Assembly (NCBI GenBank): GCA_024707205.1
Contig: JANQAD010000001.1
Coordinates: 2,474,243-2,538,242, forward strand
Direction of reading: 5' to 3'
Length of the DNA: 64,000 bases
Source: Demequina sp.
Lineage (GTDB): Bacteria; Actinomycetota; Actinomycetes; Actinomycetales; Demequinaceae
The translations under genes and the position numbers were made by a program. The first letter of the stretch is position 1; each line of letters begins with the position of its first letter. The notes under the pieces were generated by a model. The model searched no databases, had not been told where the DNA came from, and worked only from the letters and a program-made list of their open reading frames with translations. Positions 18,847-26,586 of this stretch are shown piece after piece.

Positions 18847-19131
18847 CTACTCGACAGTGGGTACTGCGATTCCTGCATACCGCTGCCGCACGGCCTCTCC
18901 TGAGGTGCCGATGGCCTCTCCAAGCTCGCGCCATGACAGCCCGGCCTCGCGCCCCTTGGAGATCGCGTCCGCCAAATCTTTCTCAGCCTGCGCGCGACGG
19001 AACGCCGCGAGTTTGACGACCATCAGGGGTGGCATAGGGGCGTCGAAGTCCTCGGGATTCGGCTCGTAGGCTTCGAACGCATCCGCGAGCGAGTCCGCGT
19101 TCGCGATGAGATCTTCAAGCGAGCGAGGCAT
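18847..19131 (-). CDS. Antitoxin-like helix-turn-helix protein, truncated by an amber codon
   Basis: A 94-residue protein with an acidic N-terminus (SLEDLIANADSLADAFEAYE) and a helix-turn-helix segment GLSWRELGEAIGTSGEAVRQ. The frame ends with TAG at 18847-18849, but the same frame continues beyond it as QAEVERRVAELRANPELG and TIDEIIAAARALLR up to a TGA at 18745-18747. That tail is nearly identical to the C-terminus of the neighbouring ribbon-helix-helix protein, where the equivalent codon is CAG. So the gene looks like a longer one (about 127 residues) with a CAG-to-TAG change. No toxin gene adjoins it. Confidence 0.65.
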   Translation of the reverse strand: MPRSLEDLIANADSLADAFEAYEPNPEDFDAPMPPLMVVKLAAFRRAQAEKDLADAISKGREAGLSWRELGEAIGTSGEAVRQRYAGIAVPTVE

Positions 19132-19150
19132 GCTGCCATTCTAGGCTGGC

Positions 19151-19166
19151 GACAAGTTAACTTGTC
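19151..19166. promoter_or_regulatory. 16-bp perfect palindrome, likely operator
   Basis: GACAAGTTAACTTGTC is fully symmetrical and lies 20 bp upstream of the helix-turn-helix gene start at 19131. It overlaps by two bases the stop codon of the preceding gene. Autoregulation by the downstream protein is the natural reading but is inferred. Confidence 0.75.
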
Positions 19167-19578
19167 AAAGCGGTTCGGTCCGATCCGAGAGCATCGAGTG
19201 CGTCTCGCTCTGGGTCGGAAGCTTGCGAGCCGCTGCGATCGCCTCGTCTATCGTCATCCCCAGTTCAGGATTCGCCTTGAGTTCGGCCACCCGACGCTCA
19301 ACCTCGGCCTGCTGTTCAGGGGTGGGAGCTGCGAGCGCGTCGCGAATCACCTCGGAACGCGTTCTCCCCTCGCGTTCCGCTCGCGCATCGAGCACCGCAA
19401 GTTCCTCTGCGGTGAGGCGCAGCGTGACCACCGTCGACGGCTCGTTTCCGCGACCCGGGCGGCCACGGCCGCGCTTCTTCAGTGCCGCAACGTCGTATCC
19501 GGCCTCAGCCTCGTCGGCCCAGGCCGCAATCTGCTCGTCGGTGACAGGTGCCCCGCTGATGCCCTCGCGCTCGTCCAT
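19165..19578 (-). CDS. Ribbon-helix-helix (CopG/Arc-type) antitoxin-like protein
   Basis: A 137-residue protein. Residues 45-80 hold the DNA-binding fold: STVVTLRLTAEELAVLDARA, then EREGRTRSEVIRDALA, preceded by an AT-hook-like RGRGRPGRG. The C-terminal tail AEVERRVAELKANPELGMTI, then DEAIAAARKL, is the module shared with the adjacent 18745-19131 frame. No toxin is next to it, so it is an orphan antitoxin or a stand-alone regulator. ATG at 19578 follows AAAGG; an AT-rich stretch with a short AATA/TATT inverted repeat lies just upstream and could be its operator. Confidence 0.78.
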   Translation of the reverse strand: MDEREGISGAPVTDEQIAAWADEAEAGYDVAALKKRGRGRPGRGNEPSTVVTLRLTAEELAVLDARAEREGRTRSEVIRDALAAPTPEQQAEVERRVAELKANPELGMTIDEAIAAARKLPTQSETHSMLSDRTEPL

Positions 19579-19625
19579 GCCTTTAATGTAATACGATATT
19601 GCAACCGCTTCTAGTCCCTGCCGCG

Positions 19626-20318
19626 TCACGCCGCCCCCTCCAAGCTTGCCTGCCCGACGCTGGCTCGGCTTTCGCTCCGCAGCATCACGTCGGCGTCAAG
19701 CACCAGGGCGACGCGCCGGGGCTGGCCTCCCGCGCGGGAGGTCACCTCCACGAGCAGATCCCGAGCGCGCAGTCGGCCGTCACCCGCGCCGAGCCCTCGC
19801 CAGGCGGACTCGACAACGGCCAAGTTCACGTGTGCCCCATCCCACGGGCCGGCACTGATGAGAACAGCTCCCCGCTCTCGCGCGCGAGCAGCCAACCGCC
19901 GCCGATCCGCGTCGTTGAGCGCGAGCCGCGGTCCCAGCACCACCACCTCCATGCCGTCGACGCACGCGCCCGCAACGGCCGGTGCCTGCGCCCCCGGATG
20001 CGGAACCAGCGCGAGCCGCGCGAGCTCGATCCCCCTGCGCGCGGCCGCGACCACGCCAACGCTCGGCATCCCGATCATCGCAGTCCACGAGCCCTCGCGA
20101 GACGCCTCCGCCACCAGCGCGAGCACCAGGGACGTCGAACCCTGCACCGCGACCACCTGGCCGCGACGGAGGCCGGTGGGCAGAGCGTCGGACAGTGCGG
20201 GGGCAAGGGGAAGCGTTGGCGCGTCCCAACACTCCCTACTAGTACCAACCCGCGTCTGCACGGCGGCGAGCGCCGCCCTGGCCTTCTCGAGGCGCGCGGA
20301 CTGAAGAGTGGCGTCCAT
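19626..20318 (-). CDS. imuA': Mutasome accessory protein ImuA'
   Basis: A 230-residue RecA-fold protein, the third mutasome component that binds ImuB. The core reads LPTGLRRGQVVAVQGSTSLV, in which the Walker A position is degenerate and lacks the GKS/T lysine, as in actinobacterial ImuA'. Later strands include GMEVVVLGPRLALNDADRR and RVALVLDADVMLR. I start it at MDATLQSARLEKARAALAAV because GGGAGGGG lies 3 bases upstream; earlier methionines touch the LexA box. Imua'-imuB are usually adjacent in actinobacteria, whereas here four genes lie between. Confidence 0.88.
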   Translation of the reverse strand: MDATLQSARLEKARAALAAVQTRVGTSRECWDAPTLPLAPALSDALPTGLRRGQVVAVQGSTSLVLALVAEASREGSWTAMIGMPSVGVVAAARRGIELARLALVPHPGAQAPAVAGACVDGMEVVVLGPRLALNDADRRRLAARARERGAVLISAGPWDGAHVNLAVVESAWRGLGAGDGRLRARDLLVEVTSRAGGQPRRVALVLDADVMLRSESRASVGQASLEGAA

Positions 20319-20333
20319 GACCCCTCCCATCAT

Positions 20334-20370
20334 TCGAACATATGTTCGATTATGGCACCTGGGTGTGACA
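20334..20370 (-). promoter_or_regulatory. LexA (SOS) box and promoter of imuA'
   Basis: TCGAACATATGTTCGA at 20334-20349 is identical to the dnaE2 operator. On the minus strand it follows TGCCATAAT, with TGTCAC 7 bases further upstream (20365-20370). The imuA' start is 15 bp beyond the box. Confidence 0.94.
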
Positions 20371-20556
20371 TGCGCGAGCCCGAGGCCAGCGCCCCTGCTC
20401 GGGCCGCGGTTCTGAACCGGATCTGGCTGGTTTCAGCGCAACATCAGGCCAGAAACACCTCGAATCCGGCTCAGGGCTGCGGGGGAAGGTGGGGCCGCTG
20501 GGGAAGGTCGCAGTTGCAGAGGTGCCGCCGGGTGCCGGTGCTACGCTGACCCCCAG

Positions 20557-20574
20557 AATGTAAGCGCGTACATT
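20557..20574. promoter_or_regulatory. LacI-family-type (cre/MalR-like) operator upstream of amylase
   Basis: AATGTAAGCGCGTACATT is a near-perfect inverted repeat (AATGTA/TACATT arms) close to the TGNAAGCGNTTNCA pattern used by LacI/GalR-family sugar repressors. It is 22 bp upstream of the amylase GTG, so it would block the promoter. The regulator is not in the window. Confidence 0.72.
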
Positions 20575-20596
20575 CACCTGCAAAGACGGAGGAACG

Positions 20597-23341
20597 GTGA
20601 CGACCGAAGCACGGCCCACTCATCGGCGAACGGCCGCATGGATCGCCGCCGGCGTGATCGCCCTCGGCGCCGCAGGCATCGCGGCCGGCGTCCTCGCGAC
20701 CAGCGCCGACGCAAGCCCCCACGCCGTGGCCCCAACCCGAGCAGACGGCACCACCGACAACTCCTTCTACTTCGTCATGACCGACCGCTTCAACGACGGC
20801 GACCCCTCCAACAACGACGGCGGCCTCGGCAGCGATCCCCAAGTCAGTGGCTACGACCCCACCAACTCGGGCTATTACCAGGGCGGGGACCTCAAGGGCC
20901 TCGAGGACAAGCTCGACTACATCCAGGGCCTTGGCGTCAACGCCATCTGGGTCACTCCCCCGTTCACCAACAAGGCCGTGCAGGCGGAGGACCAGTCCGC
21001 CGGCTACCACGGCTACTGGATCACGGACTTCGAGAACATCGACCCTCACCTCGGCGGCAACCAAGCGATGCAGGACCTCATCGGCGCAGCCCACGACCGC
21101 GGCCTCAAGGTCTACTTCGACATCATCACCAACCACACCGCGGACGTCATCGGCTACGACGGCGGCGACCGGATGCCCTACATCAGCACGGACGCCTCGC
21201 CCTACAAGGACGGCGAAGGCAACGCCTTCAGCCCCAGCAACATCGCGGGGTCCGACGCTTTCCCCACCTTGAGCGCCGACACCTCCTTCCCCTACACGCC
21301 GGTGCTCGCACAAGGCGAGGAGACAGCCAAGAACCCGTCCTGGCTCAACGACGTGACGATGTACCACAACCGCGGAAACACCACCTATACCGGGGAAGAC
21401 GCCCTCTTCGGCGACTTCTCCGGCCTCGACGACCTCTTCACGGAGAACCCGGCTGTGGTCAAGGGCATGACGGACATCTACGAGGGCTGGATCAAGGACT
21501 TCGACGTTGACGGCTTCCGCATCGACACCATGCGGCACGTGAACGACGAGTTCTGGCAGAGCTTTGGCCCGGACGTGTTGAGCTTCGCCCACGACCAGGG
21601 CAAGAAGGACTTCTTCATGTTCGGCGAGGTCTATGACACCTCTCGCGCCAAGACCAGCCACTTCACCACCACGGCGGACCAGCAGGCCGTGCTCGACTTC
21701 CCCTTCCAGGACGCGACGCGCGCCTTCGCGTCCCGCGGCAACTCGGGCGAAAAGCTCGCGGACTTCTACGCGGATGACGACTGGTACACCGACGCCGACT
21801 CCAACGCCTACGAGCTGCCCACCTTCCTCGGCAACCACGACATGGGCCGCTTCGGCGGCTTCCTCCAGGCGGACAACGCCACCGCAAACGCGGACACGCT
21901 GCTCAGCAAGTACGAACTCGCCAACGACCTCATGTACCTCACCCGCGGCAACCCGATCGTCTACTACGGCGACGAGCAGGGCCTTACCGGCGATGGCGGC
22001 GACCGCGCGGCGCGCCAGGTCATGTTCGGCACGCAGATCCCCGAGTACACGGATGACGTCCTGATCGGCTCCATCGCCACGCCCGCGCAGCCGGTCTTCG
22101 ACACGTCACAGCCGCTCTACACACAGATCGCCGCCCTCAACAAGCTGCGCGCCGACTACCCCGCGCTCGCCACCGGCGCCCAGATCACGCGCTACGCGGA
22201 CGCGAACGTCTTCGCATTCAGCCGCTTCGACCGCGACGAGCGCCGCGAGTTCGTGGTCGCGCTCAACAACTCCTCGGACGCACAGACCGTCACCATCCCC
22301 ACCTGGGGCGGAACGTTCGCCGCCGTCTACGGCGACGTCGGTGACAGCGCTCTCGCGGGCACCGACAGCAGCGTGACCGTGACAGTTCCCTCCTACGGCG
22401 CCGTGGTGCTCCGGGCCGACGCTACCCTCCCTGGCACGGACGCTCCCCAGATCTCGCTAGAGAAGACGCAGGTGCCGGCCGACGACCAGGGTCGCCTTCA
22501 GGTCACGGCCGACGTCACGGCCGAGTCGTACGCAGAGGTCAGCTTCTGGCGCCAGGCCACCAACCCAGACGGCACCGACGGCGAGTGGACCTACATCGGC
22601 ACCGACGACAACGCCCCCTACCGCGTCTTCGACAACGTGAGCGGCATCGCCCCTGGCACGGACGTGCACTACGTGGCCGTGGCGTCGGACGGAAAAGGCC
22701 ACGACACGAAGAGCGAGGCCATCGATGCAACGGTTCCCGCGCCGTCGGTCACCCTCGTGACGCCCGCCCCGGGCGACCTGCTCGGAGACACGCCGCTGGT
22801 GGCCGCCGAAGTGTGGCCGGACCGCGAGGGAACCACCGTCGAGATCCAGCGCAAACTCCCCGGAGGCGACTGGGAGAAGGTGGGCACCGACGACACGGCG
22901 CCCACGTACGCCGCCACGGACGATCTCACGAGCGTCGCCCCCGGCCAGGACGTCCAGTACCGCGCGGTCGCGACGCAGGGCGACATGACCGTGGAGTCCG
23001 CGATCTTCGCAGGCAAGTCGGGCGCCGCCGCGCAGCCTGCCGAGGTCTCGCTGCCGGGCACGGTGAACTCCGTGATGGGCTGCGGCGAGGACTGGGCGCC
23101 GTGGTGCGACCAGGCGCAGCTGACGCTCGACGACGCCACCAACCTGTGGTCGATCACGGTGGATCTGCCCGCCGGAGACTACGAGTACAAGATCGCGATC
23201 AACCGCTCGTGGGACGAGAACTACGGTGCGGGCGGACTCAAGGACGGGCCCAACATCCCGCTCGCGCTCACCAAGGACTCGACCGTGACGTTCACCTACG
23301 ACAACACCACCCACCTGGTCACGGAGACAGGAGCGGGCTAG
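20597..23341 (+). CDS. Secreted multidomain alpha-amylase (GH13)
   Basis: A 914-residue exported alpha-1,4-glucan hydrolase. Signal peptide: residues 12-40 (TAAWIAAGVIALGAAGIAAG then VLATSADASP). The GH13 barrel shows region I DIITNHTADV, region II GFRIDTMRH (nucleophile Asp310), region III MFGEVYD (acid/base Glu344) and region IV FLGNHDMGRF (Asp415). After a beta domain come two repeated modules with YIGTDDNAPYRVFDNV and VGTDDTAPTYAATDD, then from about residue 814 a domain with GCGEDWAPWCDQ and DYEYKIAINRSWDENYGAGG, typical of the X25 module of pullulanases and amylases. GTG start with GGAGGAAC before it. Regulated probably by the LacI-type operator upstream. Confidence 0.95.
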   Translation: MTTEARPTHRRTAAWIAAGVIALGAAGIAAGVLATSADASPHAVAPTRADGTTDNSFYFVMTDRFNDGDPSNNDGGLGSDPQVSGYDPTNSGYYQGGDLKGLEDKLDYIQGLGVNAIWVTPPFTNKAVQAEDQSAGYHGYWITDFENIDPHLGGNQAMQDLIGAAHDRGLKVYFDIITNHTADVIGYDGGDRMPYISTDASPYKDGEGNAFSPSNIAGSDAFPTLSADTSFPYTPVLAQGEETAKNPSWLNDVTMYHNRGNTTYTGEDALFGDFSGLDDLFTENPAVVKGMTDIYEGWIKDFDVDGFRIDTMRHVNDEFWQSFGPDVLSFAHDQGKKDFFMFGEVYDTSRAKTSHFTTTADQQAVLDFPFQDATRAFASRGNSGEKLADFYADDDWYTDADSNAYELPTFLGNHDMGRFGGFLQADNATANADTLLSKYELANDLMYLTRGNPIVYYGDEQGLTGDGGDRAARQVMFGTQIPEYTDDVLIGSIATPAQPVFDTSQPLYTQIAALNKLRADYPALATGAQITRYADANVFAFSRFDRDERREFVVALNNSSDAQTVTIPTWGGTFAAVYGDVGDSALAGTDSSVTVTVPSYGAVVLRADATLPGTDAPQISLEKTQVPADDQGRLQVTADVTAESYAEVSFWRQATNPDGTDGEWTYIGTDDNAPYRVFDNVSGIAPGTDVHYVAVASDGKGHDTKSEAIDATVPAPSVTLVTPAPGDLLGDTPLVAAEVWPDREGTTVEIQRKLPGGDWEKVGTDDTAPTYAATDDLTSVAPGQDVQYRAVATQGDMTVESAIFAGKSGAAAQPAEVSLPGTVNSVMGCGEDWAPWCDQAQLTLDDATNLWSITVDLPAGDYEYKIAINRSWDENYGAGGLKDGPNIPLALTKDSTVTFTYDNTTHLVTETGAG

Positions 23342-24129
23342 CGGTCGCGTAGCTCCCACATCGCCACCGCGGACGCCGCGGCAACGTTGAGCGAGTCCAC
23401 GCCCCCGCGCATGGGGATGGTGACGGTGGCGTCCACATGATTGAGCGCGCGGCTGGTGAGCCCGTCGCCCTCGGTTCCCAGCACCAGCGCCACACGCTCA
23501 TGGCCCGACGCCGCGAAGACATCGAGCGGAACGGCACCCTCTTCCAAGGCAAGGCCCGCGACGACAAACCCCAGCTCCCGGAGCTCATCCAAGGCGCCGG
23601 GCCACGTCTCAGCCCGCGTCCACGGCACCTGGAATACGGTGCCCATCGACACCTTGACCGAGCGACGGTAGAGCGGGTCCGCGCATTCGGGAGAGACCAC
23701 CACGGCGTCGGCCCCAAGGCCGGCGGCGGAGCGGAAGATCGCGCCAACGTTCGTGTGATCCACGATCCCCTCGAGCACCACCACGAGCCTCGCAGAGGCG
23801 ACCAGGGCACCCAAAGGGGGCAAGACGGGGCGGTGCATCGCCGCCAACGCGCCGCGGTGGACGGCAAACCCCGTAATGGCCTCGAGCTCGGAGTCGGAGC
23901 GAACGAGCACCGGTGTACCGAGAGGAAGCAACGGCGACACCGAATCGACCCACTTCGGCGAGCACAGCACGGACCGCGGCACGTGCCCAGCCGCCACGGC
24001 GCGCGCGATGACCTTGGCGCCCTCCGCCATGTACAGGCCGCGCTCGGCCTCGAGCGATCGCCGCAGCGCGACGTCGGTCAGGCCGCGATAGTCCGCGAGA
24101 AGAGCCTCTTCACTCACGATGACTTCCAA
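23338..24129 (-). CDS. SpoU/TrmH-family RNA 2'-O-methyltransferase
   Basis: A 263-residue SPOUT methyltransferase that methylates ribose in rRNA or tRNA. The three SpoU motifs are visible: VDHTNVGAIFRSAAGLGADA (motif 1), RVALVLGTEGDGLTSRAL (motif 2), and TIPMRGGVDSLNVAAASAVA (motif 3). The N-terminal 80 residues are a substrate-binding domain of the L30e-like type (LYMAEGAKVIARAVAAGHVP). The exact RNA target is unknown. Its stop shares the palindrome CTAG with the amylase stop. Confidence 0.93.
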   Translation of the reverse strand: MEVIVSEEALLADYRGLTDVALRRSLEAERGLYMAEGAKVIARAVAAGHVPRSVLCSPKWVDSVSPLLPLGTPVLVRSDSELEAITGFAVHRGALAAMHRPVLPPLGALVASARLVVVLEGIVDHTNVGAIFRSAAGLGADAVVVSPECADPLYRRSVKVSMGTVFQVPWTRAETWPGALDELRELGFVVAGLALEEGAVPLDVFAASGHERVALVLGTEGDGLTSRALNHVDATVTIPMRGGVDSLNVAAASAVAMWELRDR

Positions 24130-24146
24130 GGGTCTGAGTGAAAGAC

Positions 24147-24205
24147 GTGACGCGTGTGACGGCCGCTCTCGCGAACGGCGTCACACGCGTCACATTGGTC
24201 ACTGT
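24147..24205. repeat. GTGACG iterons forming a 15-bp perfect hairpin
   Basis: GTGACGCGT and GTGACGGCC run at 24147-24164, then, after 14 bases, CGTCACACG, CGTCACATT and GGTCACTGT run in the opposite orientation (24179-24205), all at a 9-bp period. GTGACGCGTGTGACG (24147-24161) and its exact complement (24179-24193) make a hairpin with a 17-base loop. It lies between the SPFH gene and the methyltransferase gene, so it could be a terminator or a protein-binding site. Confidence 0.75.
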
Positions 24206-24225
24206 GACCCTTGTCTGTCGACCGC

Positions 24226-25314
24226 TCACGCGGGCGGGGCTTGGCCCTTCTCCGCCTCGGGGTCGAACGGCTTGCCGGAACCGGTGCCGTGCGACTCGGC
24301 ATCCGCGGTCACGCCCTCCGCGAGACGACGCGCCTCTTCGAGCGCCTTGCGCGGGTCCTCGAGCGCGGAGGTCAGTGCCGACTTTCGCTTCGAGGCAGCC
24401 CCAGGGTCGCGCTTGAGCGGCTCGGCACCGTCCTCGTAGCCGAACCCGGCTGCAACCGCCTTGAGCGCGCCCGTGAACTCGGTGGGCACGAACCAGATCT
24501 TGTTGGAGTCCGTCTTGGCGATCTCCGGAAGCATCTGCAGGTACTGGTACGCGAGCAGCTTGGAGTCCGCGTCACCCTCGTGGATGGCGTCAAACACCTG
24601 CAGGATCGCGCGCGCCTCGCCCTCCGCGCGCAGAATCTTGGACTGGGCCTCGCCCTCCGCATTGAGGATCGCGGACTGCTTGTTGCCCTCTGCGGTGAGG
24701 ATCGCGGACTGCTTGACGCCCTCGGCGTTGAGGATCGCCGCGCGACGGTCGCGCTCGGCGCGCATCTGCTTCTCCATCGAGTCCTTGATAGAGGCTGGCG
24801 GCTCGATCGCCTTGAGCTCCACGCGGTTCACGCGAATCCCCCACTTGCCCGTGGCCTCGTCAAGCACGCCACGCAACTGACCGTTGATCTGGTCGCGGCT
24901 CGTGAGCGTCTGCTCCAGGTCCATGGTGCCGACGATGTTGCGGAGCGTAGTCGTCGTGAGCTGCTCCACACCGGTGATGTAGTTGGCGATCTCGTAGACG
25001 GCCGCCTTGGGGTCCGTCACCTGGAAGTAGATGACGGAGTCGATGTCCACCACGAGGTTGTCGGACGTGATGACGGACTGCGGCGGGAACGAGTAGACCA
25101 ACTCACGCAGGTCCACCTTGTGGCGCACCTTGTCGAAGAACGGGATCAGGAAGTGCAGGCCGGCGTCGAGCGTGCGGCTGTACCTTCCGAGCCGCTCCAC
25201 CAGATACGCCTGCGTTTGGCGCACCACCACGATCGCCTTGGCGATTGCCACGATCACGAAGATCGCGAAGAACAGAACGACGAAGACCCACAGCCAGTCG
25301 GTGACGTCAGTCAT
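24226..25314 (-). CDS. SPFH/band-7 (stomatin-like) membrane protein
   Basis: A 362-residue protein with an N-terminal membrane anchor (WLWVFVVLFFAIFVIVAIAK) followed by the SPFH domain: AIVVVRQTQAYLVERLGRYS, LRELVYSFPPQSVITSDN, and VDIDSVIYFQVTDPKAAVYE. A long charged helix with repeats of ILxAEGxKQSAIL (residues about 195-240) follows, the usual stomatin coiled coil. These proteins form oligomeric membrane cages or microdomains and pair with NfeD proteins, as here: the nfeD-like gene ends 3 bp upstream. The tail after residue 290 is low-complexity and charged. Confidence 0.92.
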   Translation of the reverse strand: MTDVTDWLWVFVVLFFAIFVIVAIAKAIVVVRQTQAYLVERLGRYSRTLDAGLHFLIPFFDKVRHKVDLRELVYSFPPQSVITSDNLVVDIDSVIYFQVTDPKAAVYEIANYITGVEQLTTTTLRNIVGTMDLEQTLTSRDQINGQLRGVLDEATGKWGIRVNRVELKAIEPPASIKDSMEKQMRAERDRRAAILNAEGVKQSAILTAEGNKQSAILNAEGEAQSKILRAEGEARAILQVFDAIHEGDADSKLLAYQYLQMLPEIAKTDSNKIWFVPTEFTGALKAVAAGFGYEDGAEPLKRDPGAASKRKSALTSALEDPRKALEEARRLAEGVTADAESHGTGSGKPFDPEAEKGQAPPA

Positions 25315-25317
25315 GAG

Positions 25318-25770
25318 TTACCCCTCCTCACTTACATGTGCCGACGGCACGTCTGCGGGCTCCACGATTGCCATGGCCCCCTTGATCTCTACAACGGTCG
25401 CGTACGCGTCCGCGGCCACGGCGCCCTCGCGAGTGCGAGCGGTCCAGACCTCCCCGTTGAGCTTCACGCGACCGGTGCGCGTGGTCACCTCGTCAAGAGC
25501 GACGGCCGTGCGGCCAACGAGGGCCGCGGTACCCGTGGACATCGCGCCGGTCTTGAAGTGCCGCATCAGCGCCGGGCGCAGCACGAACAGCAGCAGCGCG
25601 GACGCGATCGCGAACGTCGCGATCGACGCCCACAGCGGGAAACCGAGCAGCGACACTACTCCGGCCGCGAGCGCGCCGCCGGCAAGCATCGCGAACGTCA
25701 GGTCGAGGGTGAAGATCTCCGCGATCCCCAGCAGCATCGCCCCGATGAACCACCACAGCGATGGATTCAT
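25318..25770 (-). CDS. NfeD-like membrane protein
   Basis: A 150-residue protein of the short NfeD class: three N-terminal hydrophobic helices (WWFIGAMLLGIAEIF, FAMLAGGALAAGVVSLLG and IATFAIASALLLFVL) followed by an OB-fold domain with LVGRTAVALDEVTTRTGRVK and LNGEVWTARTREG. It lacks the ClpP-like protease domain of long NfeD. NfeD and SPFH proteins work together at the membrane, and the gene pair is kept together in most bacteria. Confidence 0.9.
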   Translation of the reverse strand: MNPSLWWFIGAMLLGIAEIFTLDLTFAMLAGGALAAGVVSLLGFPLWASIATFAIASALLLFVLRPALMRHFKTGAMSTGTAALVGRTAVALDEVTTRTGRVKLNGEVWTARTREGAVAADAYATVVEIKGAMAIVEPADVPSAHVSEEG

Positions 25771-25791
25771 GACTGCCTCCTTACCCCTAAC

Positions 25792-26577
25792 CTATCCTGC
25801 GCGTCGGGCGGTGTAGCGCCCACCGTCGGACAGCAGCTCCACCGGCATGGAATACGTAGTCGAGAGGTTCTCCGCCGTGAGCGTCTCCGCGAGCGGGCCA
25901 GCCGCCACAACCTCGCCGCCGCGCATCAGCAGGACGTGCGTGAAGCCCACGGGGATCTCCTCAACATGGTGGGTTACCAGGATGATCGCGGGAGAGCGCC
26001 GATCACCGGCGAGTTCCGTGAGCGCCGCGAGCAGTTCCTCGCGGCCGGCAAGGTCCAGGCCTGCGGCGGGTTCGTCGAGGAGCAGGAGCTCCGGGTCCGC
26101 CATGAGCGCGCGCGCGATCTGCACTCGCTTGCGCTCCCCCTCGCTGAGCGTCCAGAACTCGCGCTCCGCGAAGTCCGCCATGCCGAACGCGAGCAGCAGC
26201 GCCGCCGCCCGCTGCTCGTCAGGCTCCTCATACTCCTCGCGCCAGCGCCCAGTGATGCCGTGCGCGGCGGTCATCACCACGTCGCGCACCTTCTCCTCTG
26301 GCGGAATCCGGTCCGCTAGCGCCGCGCTGGAAAGACCCACGCGAATGCGCAGCTCCTGCGTGTCCGCCTCGCCAAGCACCTCGCCAAGAACGCGCGCCAC
26401 GCCGGCCGTGGGGTGCGAGCGGGCACCTGCGATCGAGATGAGCGAGGTCTTCCCAGCGCCGTTCGGTCCGAGGACCACCCAGCGGTCCGCGCCATCGACG
26501 TGAAGGTCGACTCCGCGCAGGATCTCGTTGCCGTCCCTGCTGAGCGCCACGCCTTCGAACGCCAGCACCTCAGTCAT
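25792..26577 (-). CDS. ABC transporter ATP-binding protein
   Basis: A 261-residue ABC ATPase. Walker A is VVLGPNGAGKTSLI, the signature is WTLSEGERKRVQIARALM, Walker B is ELLLLDEPAAGLD, and the switch His is in AIILVTHHVEEIP. It resembles the YlmA/ModF-like group of single soluble ATPases (LTHHxEEIP and TLSxGE), whose partner permease is often unknown; no permease gene lies nearby. It sits between glgA and nfeD on the same strand, with gaps of about 9 and 21 bp, so the four genes may be one transcript. Confidence 0.88.
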   Translation of the reverse strand: MTEVLAFEGVALSRDGNEILRGVDLHVDGADRWVVLGPNGAGKTSLISIAGARSHPTAGVARVLGEVLGEADTQELRIRVGLSSAALADRIPPEEKVRDVVMTAAHGITGRWREEYEEPDEQRAAALLLAFGMADFAEREFWTLSEGERKRVQIARALMADPELLLLDEPAAGLDLAGREELLAALTELAGDRRSPAIILVTHHVEEIPVGFTHVLLMRGGEVVAAGPLAETLTAENLSTTYSMPVELLSDGGRYTARRAG

Positions 26578-26586
26578 ACGGCGAGC

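Noticed and set aside
18687..18923. Minus-strand open frame between the secreted protein and the helix-turn-helix gene
   Set aside because: It overlaps the read-through tail of the neighbouring gene in another frame and has Ser/Arg-rich composition without a start signal.
24119..24439. Open frames with Val-Thr-Arg-Val-Thr repeats over the 24.1-kb spacer
   Set aside because: They are translations of the GTGACG iterons; no ribosome site, and the rest of each frame is antisense to the SPFH gene.
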